From: Lophium mytilinum
Taxonomy: Eukaryota > Ascomycota > Dothideomycetes > Mytilinidiales > Mytilinidiaceae
Direction of reading: 5' to 3'
Length of the DNA stretch: 64,000 bases
Assembly (NCBI GenBank): GCA_010093605.1
Contig: MU004186.1
Location: 782,796-846,795 of the forward strand
The position numbers and the translations under genes were made by a program. How positions within the stretch are numbered: position 1 is the first letter of the stretch; each line of letters opens with the position of its first letter. Under the pieces are notes generated by a model, which ran no database searches, was not told the origin of the DNA, and worked only from the letters and a program-made list of their open reading frames with translations. Of this stretch, positions 1-10,656 are shown in pieces.

Positions 1-1187
1 ACGAGGCTGTGGGCTATGCACAGGGTATGAACTTCATTGTCATGCCACTCTTGTTCAATGTAAGTGTAGTGGATCATTGAACGATACGTTAGCAAACACT
101 AATCGAGAACGTAGATGCCAGAGGAAGAAGCGTTTTGTCTCTTAGTCCGACTGATGAATAAATACGGCCTGCGAGACCTGTTCATCAACGGCATGCCAGG
201 TCTTCATCTACATCTCTACCAGTTCGAGCGTCTTCTCGAAGACTTTGAACCGGCACTTTACTGTCATCTCAACCGCCGCGGCGTCAAGCCGGATCTTTAC
301 GCCACACAATGGTTCCTCACTCTCTTTGCTTACCGCTTCCCTCTCCAACTCGTGCTCCGCATCTATGACCTCATTCTCAGCGAAGGCCTCGAAGGCGCCA
401 TCCTCAAGTTCGGCATCGTCCTCATGCAAAAGAACGCGCAAACGCTCCTCGGTATGCGCGACATGTCCGCCCTCACTACATTCCTAAAGGAGCGCCTCTT
501 CGACGTCTACATCGACAAAACTCCGTCCGCCTCCTCCCTCCTCGACAGCGGCTTCTTTGGCTCTACCGGCGGCATCGACAAGGAAGTTTACCGCGCCGAC
601 ATGCTCGTACAAGATGCGTGCGCGGTCAAAGTCACACCGGAAATGCTAAAGCTCTACGCGACCGAGTGGCGGGAGAAGCAGCAGATTCAGAAGCAGCGTG
701 AAGAGCACCTCGAATCGCTCGAGGAGAAGTGCCGGACGCTGACGATGAAGGTTCGTTCGCTCGAGGAACGCGCTGAGAAGAGCGACACGGAGCACGTACA
801 AATGGCGTCGGAGCTTGTGCGCACGAAGGTCGACAACGAGACGCTGGGCGACGAGAACGAGAGCTTGAAGACGAGGGTCGAGGAACTCCAGCGCATCGTC
901 GAGAAGCAGCCCGAAGAGGTCGAGGCGAAGCTGCGGAACGAGATGGACACGGTCATGCAGAAGAATATTGTCGTGCATAACGAGAACCGTGCGCTGGAGG
1001 AGCAGTTGGCGGATATGGAGAAGGAGCTTGTGGAGACGAAGATGCAGTGGGCGGAGGTGAGTCAATCCTTTTCAAACGATCACATCTCAACGGCGGCGGC
1101 TAATGATACGCACAGATCAACTCTGAGCACGAGACGCTGAAGCAGAAGTGGAATAACATCACGCACCTCATGAACAGCGGCAAGTAG
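1..1187 (+). CDS. GYP5: Gyp5-like Rab GTPase-activating protein (TBC domain), 5' partial
   Basis: Exons are 1-59 (codons from base 3), 115-1056 and 1116-1187; both introns are short GT..AG and all phases agree. About 356 residues are visible. The first exon carries the TBC-domain motif GYAQGMNF, followed by YGLRDLF and YATQWFLTLFAYRFP, all characteristic of the C-terminal lobe of TBC RabGAPs. From about residue 200 of the visible part the chain becomes a long charged coiled coil (many E/K/Q heptads) that reaches the stop TAG. Known for the family: Gyp5 stimulates GTP hydrolysis on Ypt1/Sec4-type Rabs at ER-Golgi and exocytic sites. The N-terminus, including most of the TBC domain and its arginine finger, lies before the window. 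The match to Gyp5/Evi5-type TBC plus coiled coil is firm; exact orthology is inferred. Confidence 0.88.
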
Positions 1188-2896
1188 ACTTCGATTACGC
1201 CTCCACCGCCTCATCATCGCCTCGATCTTTCACTTTCGGGAACCTCGCGTCGACCGCAGCTGCAGCTTAACCAATGCTTTTTACCTTCAACTGTCTATAT
1301 TCTCTAGCGGGCCTGGCGTGTTGCGCTGCCTGAGGCACGCATCCTACTCCCTTTTCTGTTTTTGCATGGGGTGTCGGTGTTTGGATAACCGTATGGCTTT
1401 CTTTTTCCTGGGTGGCTGCTGGATTGTGAGCGTTTGCCGCTTTCTATCGTATACCTGGGCGGTACTTGCAAATGGTGCCTGGGTGGTAGTTTGCCTGTCC
1501 TTAAATGTTGGGTCTTTGGAGAAGTGAAGACGGTGTTGGAAATGGGGGGAAGGCAGAGGGTGGAGGGTGCAGGATGATGCTGTTCCTTACTTCTATCATG
1601 GACGAAAGGTTTTTATATACCCTGAACTTTGCGTGTTAACGAGAACGCGAAGGCTATGCTAGCGACACAAAACAAATGGTTTCTATTTCACACCCAGGTC
1701 GCCCTTCTCGGGTTAAAACATGCGAGAAAGCGAGTACCTAATGCTAATTACGTGCGCGACCTCCCGCGTCTTGAGGTCATGCATTACGAGCCCACGAAAA
1801 GTGGGCAGAATTACATCAAGATTTGAGTTTTTTTTTTAAGAGGTTGGATTGATAGATAATACATATACCTATCCACGCGCTATGCCCATCCCTCCCTATA
1901 CCCCTCGCCAGAAACCCACACACAAACACTTTCCGGAAAATACACAGTCAGCCCCAATATATATATCTCTCTTGCGCGCTCCTCTGCTCGCTTTCAGGGT
2001 GTCCATGAATAAGGAAAAGGGAGAAAAATGCGGGTTCCGCTGACCCCCGGATACATGAAAAGTCAAATAGACAAAGTGTTGACGGAAAGGAAATATGGTG
2101 TCAGAGAGAGAGGTAGGTATTTGAAATCCGTAGATAGATTTATGATTCTCCATGCGTTCTCGAAGCACTACTTCTCGCATCCGCTATCAAAGGAAACACA
2201 CAGACACACGCACACACACCCGAGCAATGCCAGTAAGAGGGTCCAAGGAAAAAGAAACAAGGAACAGTGGAATAACAATCAGGCAGAAGGACGTTTCTGG
2301 CTAAAGAGCCCGGAGCGCTGGCTTTGCAGGCTGTGTGGCTGGCTAGCTGGCTGGTGGAGAGAGTAAGTCGCTGAGTACGACGAAGTTTGTGTGAATGAAA
2401 GATTATGCAATGGCCCCAGGCCCTTCCCCCCTCCGCTTGTTTCCATGCTCTCCCCCTCCTCTTCAAATCGAGCCCATCTCCCTCTTCATCGTCGTCTTTC
2501 TTTTATGAAAACCCCTGAGCGGCGGAACCCGAGGCGGACTTTTTATGAACAGCAATCTGCAAACAGCCGAGAGCGCGGTTCCCATTATCCTCCTCCCCAC
2601 TACCTCACTCACGACCACCGGTCCCGCGCGTGGGCGTCCGTCCCATGCAGACGTACCAATGAAGAAAAAGAATAATTAAACAGTACAATCTAAAGCGTAA
2701 AAGGCTTATGCTTTCAATCGAATAGGGTGCGTGTCCCAGCTCAGGCTCAGTTCAGCCGCAACGCGCAAAACCCAGACCCAAGCAAACCCACTTCATCATA
2801 ATTTTTCGGAATAGTCAACAAGGATTACTATATGATTTTCTCGCAAGGCTTCTCTTCTTCCCGTGTTTTGGTGTTTGACTTTTGTTTTCGCTTTCT
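1188..2896. other. Intergenic, tail-to-tail, no gene seen
   Basis: This 1.7-kb gap separates the RabGAP stop from the stop of the opposite-strand phosphatase, so it must hold both 3' UTRs. A short CA-rich run lies near 2199-2222 and several pyrimidine tracts are present. Open frames here are short, lack family features and have no supporting splice logic. Confidence 0.6.
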
Positions 2897-4936
2897 TTAC
2901 AACGCTACGTCGAGCACGAGGCTGACGTCGCTGACCTGCGGGCCAGCGAGGTCTTCGAGGACGGGTATTAGGTCGAGAAGCTCGTTATCGTGGGCATCAG
3001 AGAACCAGCTGCTGATCGGGACGGCGTGCTGTGGGTGGAAGATGTACGAGGTGGGCGAATTGTCGATGATGATGGTCTCGCGGAGATCGCGGCCGACTTG
3101 AGATAGATCCTGGGCGAAAGTCAGTGGTTGGTTACGGAGATGAGTTGGCGAAACACGGACCTTAACATAATTGCCTTGATGGTTGTAACAGCTCTCTCGG
3201 AAGAGTCTGTGATGCACAACACCATGGATATCAAGCTGGTCCAAGAGAGGGTCACCATACTGGAATTTGATCAGCCTGGGACGACACAAACATGGCAGCA
3301 ACTCTCACCTTTGATACCGACGCCGTAAACACCACGACTTCGTAAAGCTCGCCAACCCGCTTCATGAAGGCATCAACCCCGGGGCGTTTGATGACATACA
3401 CATTGTGGTATTGGCCCTCAATTTCCACTGGGATCGTGAAGTCTGCTTGGTGAAGAATCTATGCATTGTAAGCTTGTGTGACTGATATCGAGGAGAGCAG
3501 GATGATTTACCTTGAAGCTGCTATGCACCAGCGTTTCATCCAAATCCAAGACTAAGCACTTCTTTCCCTTGAATTCCGACCTGATAGGTGGCAGCAACCA
3601 CTTCTGAGGTTCTGCGGGAGTCGCTGCTAAGCTCTCCTGACTTTGCGGTGCGGCGCCTATGGAATGCCGAGTCTGATCTTGGCGTTCGGCGAGCGGTGGG
3701 GGTGGTGGCAAGTCGATCTTGACTGGGGCGGCCTCTCTTTGCACCGATGAACCAGCAGCGTCTTCGCCTTCGGTGTGGGTATCATTAGTGGACAGAGGTA
3801 AAGATGGAGCGGCGTCCGTCATCTCAATGTCAGTGTCCCGTTGCTCTTGCTGCGGTGTCCGGTCGTGTATTAATTGCTCCTCCTCCTGAGAGACTATGGG
3901 CGTTGGTGCTTGGATCATGACTTGGGGATTGGACGCAGAGGCAGTGTCGAGATGATCTGGTTGGGTAGGTAGCGGTGGAAGCGAGTGGTCCACTGATCTT
4001 TTGGAGGATGAGGGAGCTCGGCCAATCGGCGCCGTCGTCGTCACCTGCGGAGCTGGTCTCTCCATGGTTGCGTCCCCTTGAAGGGGCTTGTCGCTCTCAC
4101 GTTTGTTTCCGCTATAAACCGGCTCGCCAGCCTTCTCATCAATTGGGTCCTTCGAATCTGCCGTGCTTGATTCAGCCGCGCTCGCATCTTGCTTCTTCAC
4201 CGGCGTCGGCTGCGTGCTCCGACCTGACCGCAGCTTGCTGGCTTGCTTTGCGTTCTCCGTAGTGTCGTCTTGATCAACCAAATTCCCGCCCTTTGGCACC
4301 CCGCAGCAGTTCAAAAACGACAGGAAGCCTCCGCTCTTCTTCTTGCCTTGACTATGCGTCGATCCGTCGGCCTGCTTTGCGACGGGCAATGGCGGCGCTG
4401 CCTTCTCCGACGTGGCGGGCCGCTGCGAGTGTTTGCTGCTTGCTGTGCTTCCAGCCCTCCGCTTTCCCGTGAACGAGCGTTTCGAGCCGCGCCCTATGCT
4501 TTCCGATGAGTCTGCCACAGTTGCTCCGCTCAAGCCAGTACCCGTGGGCGTCGAGTCGTCCTGCTGAGTCCTCGAGGAACGGCCAGGAATACTCAACAGC
4601 GAACGCTTCTTCTTGGGCTCTCCCTCGGGTGTAAGCGCACTGTCAGCGTTTGCGGACTCGGGGCTCGTGAGCTCGTCTGCGGTCAATTGTTTTCGCGAGG
4701 AGGATCGTGACGGAGGAGCGTTGGCGGCCGACCCTGCTAGCATCACATGTCAGCGCGCCCGTGGTCAACAAATCAAGAGCAAGCCAATGGAGGCCATCGA
4801 CTGCACAGGTAGAGAAGGTGGACGTACCGAGCCCGTTGGGCTGAGGAGCAAAGGCGGTGGAGTCGCTGGTGAGGGCCTTCTCCGCCGCAGGGTGACGAGC
4901 CTGATCCGCGGGTGGCTGTAGGGGCTCGTGGCTCAT
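2897..4936 (-). CDS. PSR1: Psr1/Psr2-type plasma-membrane phosphatase (NIF/FCP1-like)
   Basis: On the minus strand the exons are 4936-4828, 4736-3511, 3458-3309, 3259-3161 and 3109-2897; phases join to give about 597 residues. The catalytic signature [11 protein letters not shown] (DxDxT aspartyl phosphatase) ends exon 2. [30 protein letters not shown] and [10 protein letters not shown] follow, which are the order and spacing of the SCP/Psr/Nem1 catalytic domain. A long Ser/Pro/Thr-rich, probably disordered N-terminus precedes it and contains the Cys pair in [11 protein letters not shown], like the lipidated cysteines of yeast Psr1. Known role: Psr1/Psr2 act with Whi2 in stress response at the plasma membrane. 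Exon 2 begins at a TAGCAG tandem acceptor (either 4736 or 4733), so isoforms differing by one alanine are possible. Palmitoylation and symbol are inferred from family resemblance. Confidence 0.9.
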
Positions 4937-6934
4937 GGTGTGGCAGCTTCAGCCTCAGACGGCGTGCTGGGCCTCTGGGGCCGCTCGGCGGGCGATGGGT
5001 GATGGAAGTCGCTCCTTGCGTTGTCGCGTGGAGTGGTGATCTGCGCAGAGCCCTAGGTGGCAATTGGCGACTTAGCGGCGACGGGAGCGAAGGCGCGCGA
5101 GAGGGGCAGCGTGCGCAGCGGTCGCAATGCAGATGGCGGGCGCGGTGAGGGCTTGCGAGTTGGGATGGAGGTGGTGAGCGTGGTGATGGGAGGTGAGGTG
5201 AGTTGAGGCTGGCAGGTCGCGGGCCTAAACCCAATCTTGTCGCGGCGGGAAATGAGGAAAGCTTGGGGCGGGCAGCGCGCTGGGCGGCGTATTGGCGAGA
5301 GCACGACGCGGAGGGCGCTGGGGGCGCTGGGGGCGCTGGTGATGGGGGACTGGGGGTGGAGAGGTGCAGCGGTGCAGCAGTGTAGGAGAGTGTGAGGTGA
5401 TGATGAAGGTACCCGCGCTGCAGGCTGGAAGGGGCGATGCGATGGCGGTCCTGGTGGCAGCGGCGGCGACAGGGGCTGCTGGAGAGCGAGATGCTGTCCG
5501 CTGTGGGAGGTCTTGCTTCTTGCCCTCTCACTGTCTAGCCCCATGCAGGCGACTGGACGGCCATGAGCCTGGGGCCGCTTATTTGAATCGTGTGCCAGCG
5601 TCAATTGCGATCAAGCTTCTGCCTTCTGGAGAGACGAGACCAGCCTGTCATCCGCCCTGCCTTCACCATGCACAAGATGCCAGACTAGCAGCCGACAGCG
5701 TCATCCATCGCCCGGAACCTCCTCATATCACAGCAGTACAGACAGTGCTTCTGATTCCTCATCAGCTTCACTCCCATCCCTTTCTGGACCGTGATACAGC
5801 CGCAGGCCTCGAAGATCACCTTCTAGCGCGCTGCTTCCCCGGCAAAATACCCATCTCCCCATCCCCGACGCCCCTCTAAGCGCAGCATTCACCGACCTCA
5901 CCCAATCACCCTCCACCATCGCCCTTCTTCACACTGCCCATCAGCGCCCGCAATCCTCCTCTCCTCAGCCTCTCCTCTCGCCATCCTCTCCCTCATAGCA
6001 AGCGCCCTCACCTCGCATTTTCTCCACCCTTCGGCCCTTCAATTGAATCACATCCGAGTCAACACCCCCCATCCGCAGTTCACCCGCCACACCCACCGTG
6101 CTTGTGCGACGGGCGGGCGGCTACCACGCCAGGCCCAACCCTGCCCCAGCCCGCTCCTCGCAGCCTATCACCGCCCGCCCTCGCCCATCGGCACACTGTG
6201 GCGCGAGCTTGCATGGCCCGCGCGCCCGAGGCGACGACCGCCTTCGAGGCCTGTTACGCGCTCGGGGGATTATGCACTGCGCGCCTCTAGCGGAGACCGC
6301 GGACGCAGGTCTGCGTTTTTGGAGCTACGGAAGTGCCATAGGAGGGGTTTCGTGAAGGATGGCATAGCATCGCGAGGACGCATGGCGGCGGTGTTCTGCG
6401 GATAGTGTGGGAGGCTGTCACATGCGCCCGCCCGTCGCTGGTCGCACTGGGTGTGGCTCATGAGCTGGGGAGGTTGCACCGAGCGTCATGGGCTAATGAG
6501 TGGATGGTTGAAGGATGTTTTGGGAGGGGGATCACGAGGTTGGGATTTTACCAAGGGAGCGGTACGATAAGGGAATTGAGGGGAGCTTGGGAAGGGTGTG
6601 GTGATGGATTTACTCAAACTTATATTGTCTAGCTCTTGGGTTGGATAGCGAGGCTTGGGGTTAATAGGTGTGCCACACCTTTTATACGGTTCAAGGATGG
6701 TGAGTCAACAGTGTAGATCGGATTCTTCGAAGTAATCACAGACTACCTAAGCATATTTGATTCTGCCTATGCGCAGGACATGGAGGCAGTGTTAGCATAG
6801 CTGGAGCGACCGGTGTACAAGATATTATCACATTTCTTGCATTTCATACCAGCAATTCTAAGTCATTTAAGACTGACTAATACCACGCCGAATTGCTCCA
6901 ACGCATTTTGCCGTTACTAGTAGCACCCAACCCA
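4937..6934. other. Intergenic, GC-rich, no gene seen
   Basis: This region lies between the phosphatase start and the Utp16 stop. It is GC-rich and skewed (long G-rich runs on the plus strand at 4960-5400), which opens several overlapping frames of 60-250 codons on both strands. Their translations are Pro/Ser/Arg-rich or Gly/Ala-rich, without domains. It probably contains the promoter and 5' UTR of the phosphatase. After about 6600 the base composition falls to ordinary intergenic sequence. Confidence 0.55.
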
Positions 6935-8518
6935 TCAGAACTCCGCTTTCTTCCTCAAGAAAGACCCACCAACGCTCTTTCGCTCCATTGTCTTGGGTTT
7001 CTGCGGCTTTCGCTTGCTTTTCGTGTCCGCACCCTTCCCCTTCCCCTTTTCCCGACCCCTTAGCCAGTGCTCTCTGAGCCCTCGGGAGGCCAGGTTCACC
7101 TTCGGCGACAGTAGCTCGTTGGGCTTGGCCAAGACACGCATGTAGACCGGCCCACGCTTGACATCTTTGACGTGTCTGTCGGCCTGTTCAAGGAATTTGA
7201 TATGATGCTTCTTCTGCTCGATTTTGCGGTCCTCGACGCTCGTGTCGATGAACTCGGGCGGTGGTGTCACAGGGCGCTTTTCGGGCGCTGCCGCAAGTAG
7301 GGATTCCGGGAGCAGGTCAGGGAGATCCGCATCGAACTGAGCCATCTTGGAATCTTTCTTTTGGGCTTTCTTTGCGAGCTTCTCCTGGCGCCGCTGCTTT
7401 TGCTTCTGCTCCTCGGCCCGTCGTTCTGCGCGTACCTGGCGTTTGCGTTCAGAGGCTGCCAAAGCTTCGTCGATGGCTCTGCTTGCTTCTGCCGCCGAGG
7501 CCTTGGTCTGTTGGATGGCGGAAGCATGGGTGATTGCTTCGGGCGCTTCGTCGTCATCGCTGGACTCGTCCCGGTCTGCGGGAGTGGGACTACCCTCCGT
7601 TGCAGCGGGTTGCGATGATGTGGCCATAGGTGCCTCGGGCTCCTCGCTACCAAATCGTATGTGCTTCCGGCTCGTTGATGCAGCTGGTACAGATTCCAGA
7701 GGGGTTGAAGCAGTGTCGATGGCTTCGTCTGTCGTAGAGTTCGCGCTCTTTCTACCCTTTTTCTTTGGTAGAGATGTGTCAACTATCGAGTCTACTACCG
7801 TATCTGGTTTGGAGGATTGGTGGCCATGCTCTTTGGGGTTGCGAGACGGTGTACCGGCTTGTTGGCTTCCAGCAGGTGTGGCGGAGTTTGATGCTTGGGT
7901 GGTAGAAGGAGATGCATTGCTCAGCCTTTGGATAGAGGCTTCTGGGTCCTTATCTGTACGTGGGATACGCGGCGAGGGCCATACCCGTATAGGCCGTGAA
8001 GCCGAAGCTGTGAGTTCGATACTAGGACTAGTAGGAGCAGAGGTTTTGGTTCGTCTGCTGGAGGTCTCTTTTGCACTTCCAACGCCCTCGACATCCTCCT
8101 CGGATAACTCGCGGTGGCTCCGCAAAGGCAAGCGCTCAGCAGGAGTTTTATCTCCTTGAGCAGCCTTCAAGAGTTGTTCTCCAAGGCCAGCTACGTTGCC
8201 CTCTGCATCCCCCTCGTCCTGCCCACGCGCTACAATTGTGTCCAGCAGGTTCTCGGAATCGTTGCTAGCGCCATCGGTATGGTCTCCGGCTTGTCGTCTC
8301 CTTTTAGCATCAGACACTGGCGAAGAGCGTTCATCTAGCAATCTTTTGGAGCGGGTTTGTGCCTTCCCAGAGTCAACGGCGGGGCGTCTCGTTGCGACCA
8401 TAGTTTCGTCAGGACCAGTGTCGCAATCCGGCCGCGTTGACTGTATGGTTGGTATATCTTGTCCTGAAGGCGTCCGGCTGAGGAGACTGCGGGTGCGGCT
8501 GTAAAGTTGCGAGAACAT
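6935..8518 (-). CDS. UTP16: U3 snoRNA-associated small-subunit processome protein (Utp16/Bud21-like)
   Basis: A single exon of 527 codons starts at the ATG at 8518-8516. Residues 1-370 are low complexity, rich in Ser/Thr/Pro/Glu with basic clusters such as AKRRRQ. Residues about 345-400 form a highly charged helix (ASERKRQVRAERRAEEQKQK). The last 110 residues carry the conserved block of the U3_snoRNA_assoc family: KFLEQADRHVKDVKRGPVYM, RVLAKPNELLSPKVN, LREHWLRGR and the basic tail KSVGGSFLRKK. Known for the family: Utp16/Bud21 is a nucleolar component of the SSU processome needed for 18S rRNA maturation. The gene is divergent from the Sel1-repeat gene. Lysine-rich stretches fit nucleolar targeting. 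Family assignment rests on the C-terminal block only. Confidence 0.82.
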   Translation of the reverse strand: MFSQLYSRTRSLLSRTPSGQDIPTIQSTRPDCDTGPDETMVATRRPAVDSGKAQTRSKRLLDERSSPVSDAKRRRQAGDHTDGASNDSENLLDTIVARGQDEGDAEGNVAGLGEQLLKAAQGDKTPAERLPLRSHRELSEEDVEGVGSAKETSSRRTKTSAPTSPSIELTASASRPIRVWPSPRIPRTDKDPEASIQRLSNASPSTTQASNSATPAGSQQAGTPSRNPKEHGHQSSKPDTVVDSIVDTSLPKKKGRKSANSTTDEAIDTASTPLESVPAASTSRKHIRFGSEEPEAPMATSSQPAATEGSPTPADRDESSDDDEAPEAITHASAIQQTKASAAEASRAIDEALAASERKRQVRAERRAEEQKQKQRRQEKLAKKAQKKDSKMAQFDADLPDLLPESLLAAAPEKRPVTPPPEFIDTSVEDRKIEQKKHHIKFLEQADRHVKDVKRGPVYMRVLAKPNELLSPKVNLASRGLREHWLRGREKGKGKGADTKSKRKPQKPKTMERKSVGGSFLRKKAEF

Positions 8519-8705
8519 GAGGCTATGCGGAGTGTGGTGAATTTATATGTGGAGATCCTGGGAAAATTCCAGCGAAATCGCGCCAAGAGAAAATATCTCG
8601 CCAAGGCCGGCGGAGATGGAAAGAGCTCCTCCGCAACTTCACGGTTTCACAGCTCCAGTGCACTTGGACACGCTTCTATCCAAGACAATACAGCTTCAAT
8701 GCGCC
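8519..8705. promoter_or_regulatory. Shared divergent promoter, UTP16 / Sel1-repeat gene
   Basis: Only 187 bp separate the two opposed start codons, so both promoters and both 5' UTRs must fit here. No TATA box stands out. Inference from arrangement only. Confidence 0.5.
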
Positions 8706-10243
8706 ATGAAACCCCCTCGCCTAGCCCTCCGTCCCCTTCATAACGCGCTTCTGGGCGACAATGTCTGCGTCTGGTGTCACACCCGCCAATTCCTCGACCG
8801 TCCCACGCGCCGCTCCGCCGCAAGAAGACCTTCGAAGGCTCCATCCACGCGGACGCGCGAGGCGGCAAATAGACCCAGGGTCTATCTTCCCACAAGGGAG
8901 GATTTACTGCAACAGCAAAGTCAAGAATCTGCTCAGATAATGAGAGATCGCTTAGGAAGCGCAAGCGACCAACGTATGATATCAATGCCAGCACGGGAGG
9001 CCGAAATTCTGATTCAGGAGTATCAGAGCTGCACGCTGCAAGAACTACGGGAACGTATGCACATCCTGTACCAGAGCGCTCTTCCTGACTCTACTTTTCT
9101 TTGACATATCCTAACTCATGAGAACTGTTAGGATACGAATATCCCCTCGAAGCATACTCACCTCTCGCCCGTCTACTTCTCCGCATTCCAGACAAGAGTA
9201 TTAACAACACCGGCCGACGACTGATTCTGGAGTGCTCTGCGGCAAATGATCCTCTTGCCACACTCATCATCCTGGGTTCCTTGCGCAGAAAGGATGGATG
9301 GGCCCGGGAAATTCCCAAAGCAGAAATCCTTCACGCCAGACAGCATCTTAAAGCCCTTGCCCACCAGGAAAGCTCCCCAGACGCCATGGTCCTTGTCGGC
9401 TTGGACCTAAGGGCTCAGAACCGCGATAAAGAAGCTCGTGTGCTGTTTGAGTCTGCTTTGCGCAAAGTATCTGCCGGTGAGATGTTGGATGTCAATTCTG
9501 GAGTGACAGGTGATAAGCTGCAATTCAAGGTCGATCAAGTCCGGGGCCATGACCTTCTCCCCATTCCTGCTCCTTGGATCGCTCTCGGCAAACTTCTCCT
9601 TGAGAAGGGTGACCTGGAAGCTGCTAAGGCTGTTCTGCATGACGGAGCTTTGAAAGCCGACGACCCGATGGCGTACTTCTACCTCGCTGAGTGTGGGGAG
9701 ATGTACTCGGACGAGTGGCTCGAGTACATGACCAAGGCAGCTGCATCTGGGCATCCCGATGCCATGTTCCACATGGGCAACTTCTACGCACAAAGCAAGC
9801 AGCAAGCGAAGGAATCGGTGGGACCAACGGGATACCATCACTTGAAGGGGCTAGACGCTTATAGGTCATGGAAAGCAGGACCAGGTTGGTTACGCAGCTT
9901 ACCAGGCCTTCCCAAGGACTTAGCACTCTCTGGGCGAGAAGCAATGGCAGTCGAGTGGTATTTGCTGGCGTTCGAGGATGCACATAGGCCGGCGGCCGTC
10001 GCGTTGGCGCAAATCCTTCGAAGGAAATCCGCGTGGTGGGCTGCAGCTGAAGCTCTAAGGGACGTTCTTGCCAACAGATGGGATATGTTTGACGTGGACG
10101 AGGGGGGCCCGCAAGCGAAAAGAGAGGCCATAGCGTTGAGCAGGATATGGATGGCTGAGGAGAAAGAACAAGGGCTGACGTTCACGAAGGACGTAGTAGA
10201 CGATGCTAAGAAAGGAGTCTCCAGACCTCCACCCGAGGGGTAG
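8706..10243 (+). CDS. Sel1-like repeat protein, probable mitochondrial
   Basis: Exons 8706-9054 and 9132-10243 give 486 residues; the 77-nt intron has donor GTATGC, a CTAAC branch site and a TAG acceptor, with phase 1 preserved. I chose the ATG at 8706 because MKPPRLALRPLHNALL followed by Arg-rich sequence looks like a mitochondrial presequence; an in-frame upstream extension exists but has no ATG advantage. From about residue 200 there are helical repeats of Sel1/TPR type: DKEARVLFESALRK, DPMAYFYLAECGEMYSDEW, KAAASGHPDAMFHMGNFYAQ and GREAMAVEWYLLAFEDAH. Such repeats are scaffolds for protein contacts. I do not recognise a named orthologue; the function is unknown and mitochondrial location is inferred from the N-terminus. 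Confidence 0.8.
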
Positions 10244-10656
10244 AACATGTTGTCGTGTTGTGCTGTACTGTATTGGTGTATTGTAATTAGTAGATTATAC
10301 CTGTAGACTCTAGATGTATCATTAGTCCGACGCCTCATCTGGCAGCTCGTCCTGTAATTGAGACTTGCAAAGTTATAGCCGCAACAAAGATCTATCTTGA
10401 GGCTAACACCCGTCCTCAATAGTGAATGATAAATGAGCTAGGCTTTGTTTGAGAATGCCGCTGCGACCAGGGTCGTGGTTCGGTGGCCGTCGATCGCTAG
10501 CGGGCTATGAAACACCTGCCCAGCAGCTCTGCCTTTCGCAACGCTGACCTCCCCATTCTCTCTCCACCCAGACCGCCGCCGTGGTTCCATATTCCTACAC
10601 ACTTGAGGTCCTGTTTCTTGTAGCCTCCTGTATTATACCCCTCCAACCGCTTCCCA
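10244..10656. other. Intergenic between Sel1-repeat gene and coronin
   Basis: 413 bp holding the upstream gene's 3' UTR and the coronin promoter. Nothing else seen. Confidence 0.6.

Noticed and set aside
4773-5604. Overlapping minus-strand frames of 180-250 codons upstream of the Psr1-type gene
   Set aside because: GC-rich, skewed sequence opens frames on several phases at once. The translations are low-complexity Pro/Ser/Arg without domains.
7347-8159. 270-codon plus-strand frame
   Set aside because: It lies antisense within Utp16, whose conserved C-terminus fixes the coding strand.
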